A stretch of 64,000 bases of DNA from Glaciihabitans sp. INWT7 (GTDB lineage: Bacteria > Actinomycetota > Actinomycetes > Actinomycetales > Microbacteriaceae), in assembly GCF_014217685.1 (NCBI RefSeq), contig NZ_CP043653.1, positions 2,856,419-2,920,418 of the forward strand. Reading direction: 5' to 3'. The position numbers were made by a program, and so were the translations under genes. Shown one piece after another: positions 63,992 through 64,000 of this stretch (the first letter of the stretch is position 1; each line of letters begins with the position of its first letter). Below the pieces are notes generated by a model that saw only the letters and a program-made list of their open reading frames with translations, was not told the DNA's origin and searched no databases.

Positions 63992-64000
63992 TCGGTGGCT

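Overview
The window is a 64 kb piece of a high-GC actinobacterial chromosome, most likely from the family Microbacteriaceae. The signs are: frequent GTG and TTG starts, many genes whose start codon lies 6-7 nt after a TANNNT -10 box (leaderless style), a PerM (DUF6350)-purN-purH cluster, a GuaB3 paralogue beside GuaB, a PTS-linked DhaKLM set with a two-domain DhaM, an NADP isocitrate dehydrogenase of the ~410-residue type, and fragments of the palindrome GGTCGAGTATCGAGACC that I associate with this family. The species cannot be named from the sequence. No tRNA, rRNA, insertion sequence, prophage or CRISPR array was seen, and most of the window is core metabolism.

Layout. 0-3.8 kb: one minus-strand operon of an NCS1 permease, a cysteine hydrolase, a GntR/UTRA regulator and an ADP-ribosylglycohydrolase-family enzyme, with a promoter and a tandem-repeat operator at its head. 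3.8-9.9 kb: amino-sugar island with nagA on plus (behind a small yrdB-like gene) and, on minus, a ROK repressor, a GH3 hexosaminidase, a ROK kinase and nagB; two matching palindromes mark the likely ROK operators. 10-16 kb: a large secreted subtilase, isocitrate dehydrogenase, a GNAT acetyltransferase and an alkyltransferase-like protein. 16.2-16.9 kb: gene-free repeat array. 16.9-22.2 kb: a heterodimeric ABC exporter preceded by a 26-codon leader ORF, then a membrane-anchored DDAH-like amidinohydrolase. 22.2-23.1 kb: second gene-free repeat array. 23-31.5 kb: purH-purN-PerM, dhaKLM and sucCD. 31.6-43.9 kb: an RNB ribonuclease, an MpaB-type oxygenase, an old yellow enzyme, a lone AAA ATPase, UvrD/PcrA helicase, a flavin disulfide-reductase homologue, a glycerophosphodiesterase and small membrane proteins. 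44-55 kb: MarR regulator, guaA, SURF1, a KhtTU-type K+/H+ antiporter, glpD, guaB3, an orphan AbiEi-like protein and guaB. 55.4-63.5 kb: a branched-chain amino acid type ABC system (livHMGF plus two receptors) and rarD. 63.5-64 kb: groES with two CIRCE elements.

How the parts fit. The nag genes turn chitin- or wall-derived GlcNAc oligomers into fructose-6-phosphate. icd and sucCD share an almost identical 18-bp palindrome upstream, which points to one TCA-cycle regulator. guaB, guaB3 and guaA make GMP; purN and purH feed IMP. The strongest unexplained feature is a 51-bp element present in at least eleven copies, all the same length, in two intergenic arrays about 6 kb apart. Other points to check are a probable ATT/ATC start for guaA, the leader ORF of the ABC exporter, the membrane-fused DDAH, an extracytoplasmic domain fused to LivH, and two long perfect or near-perfect palindromes between convergent genes.
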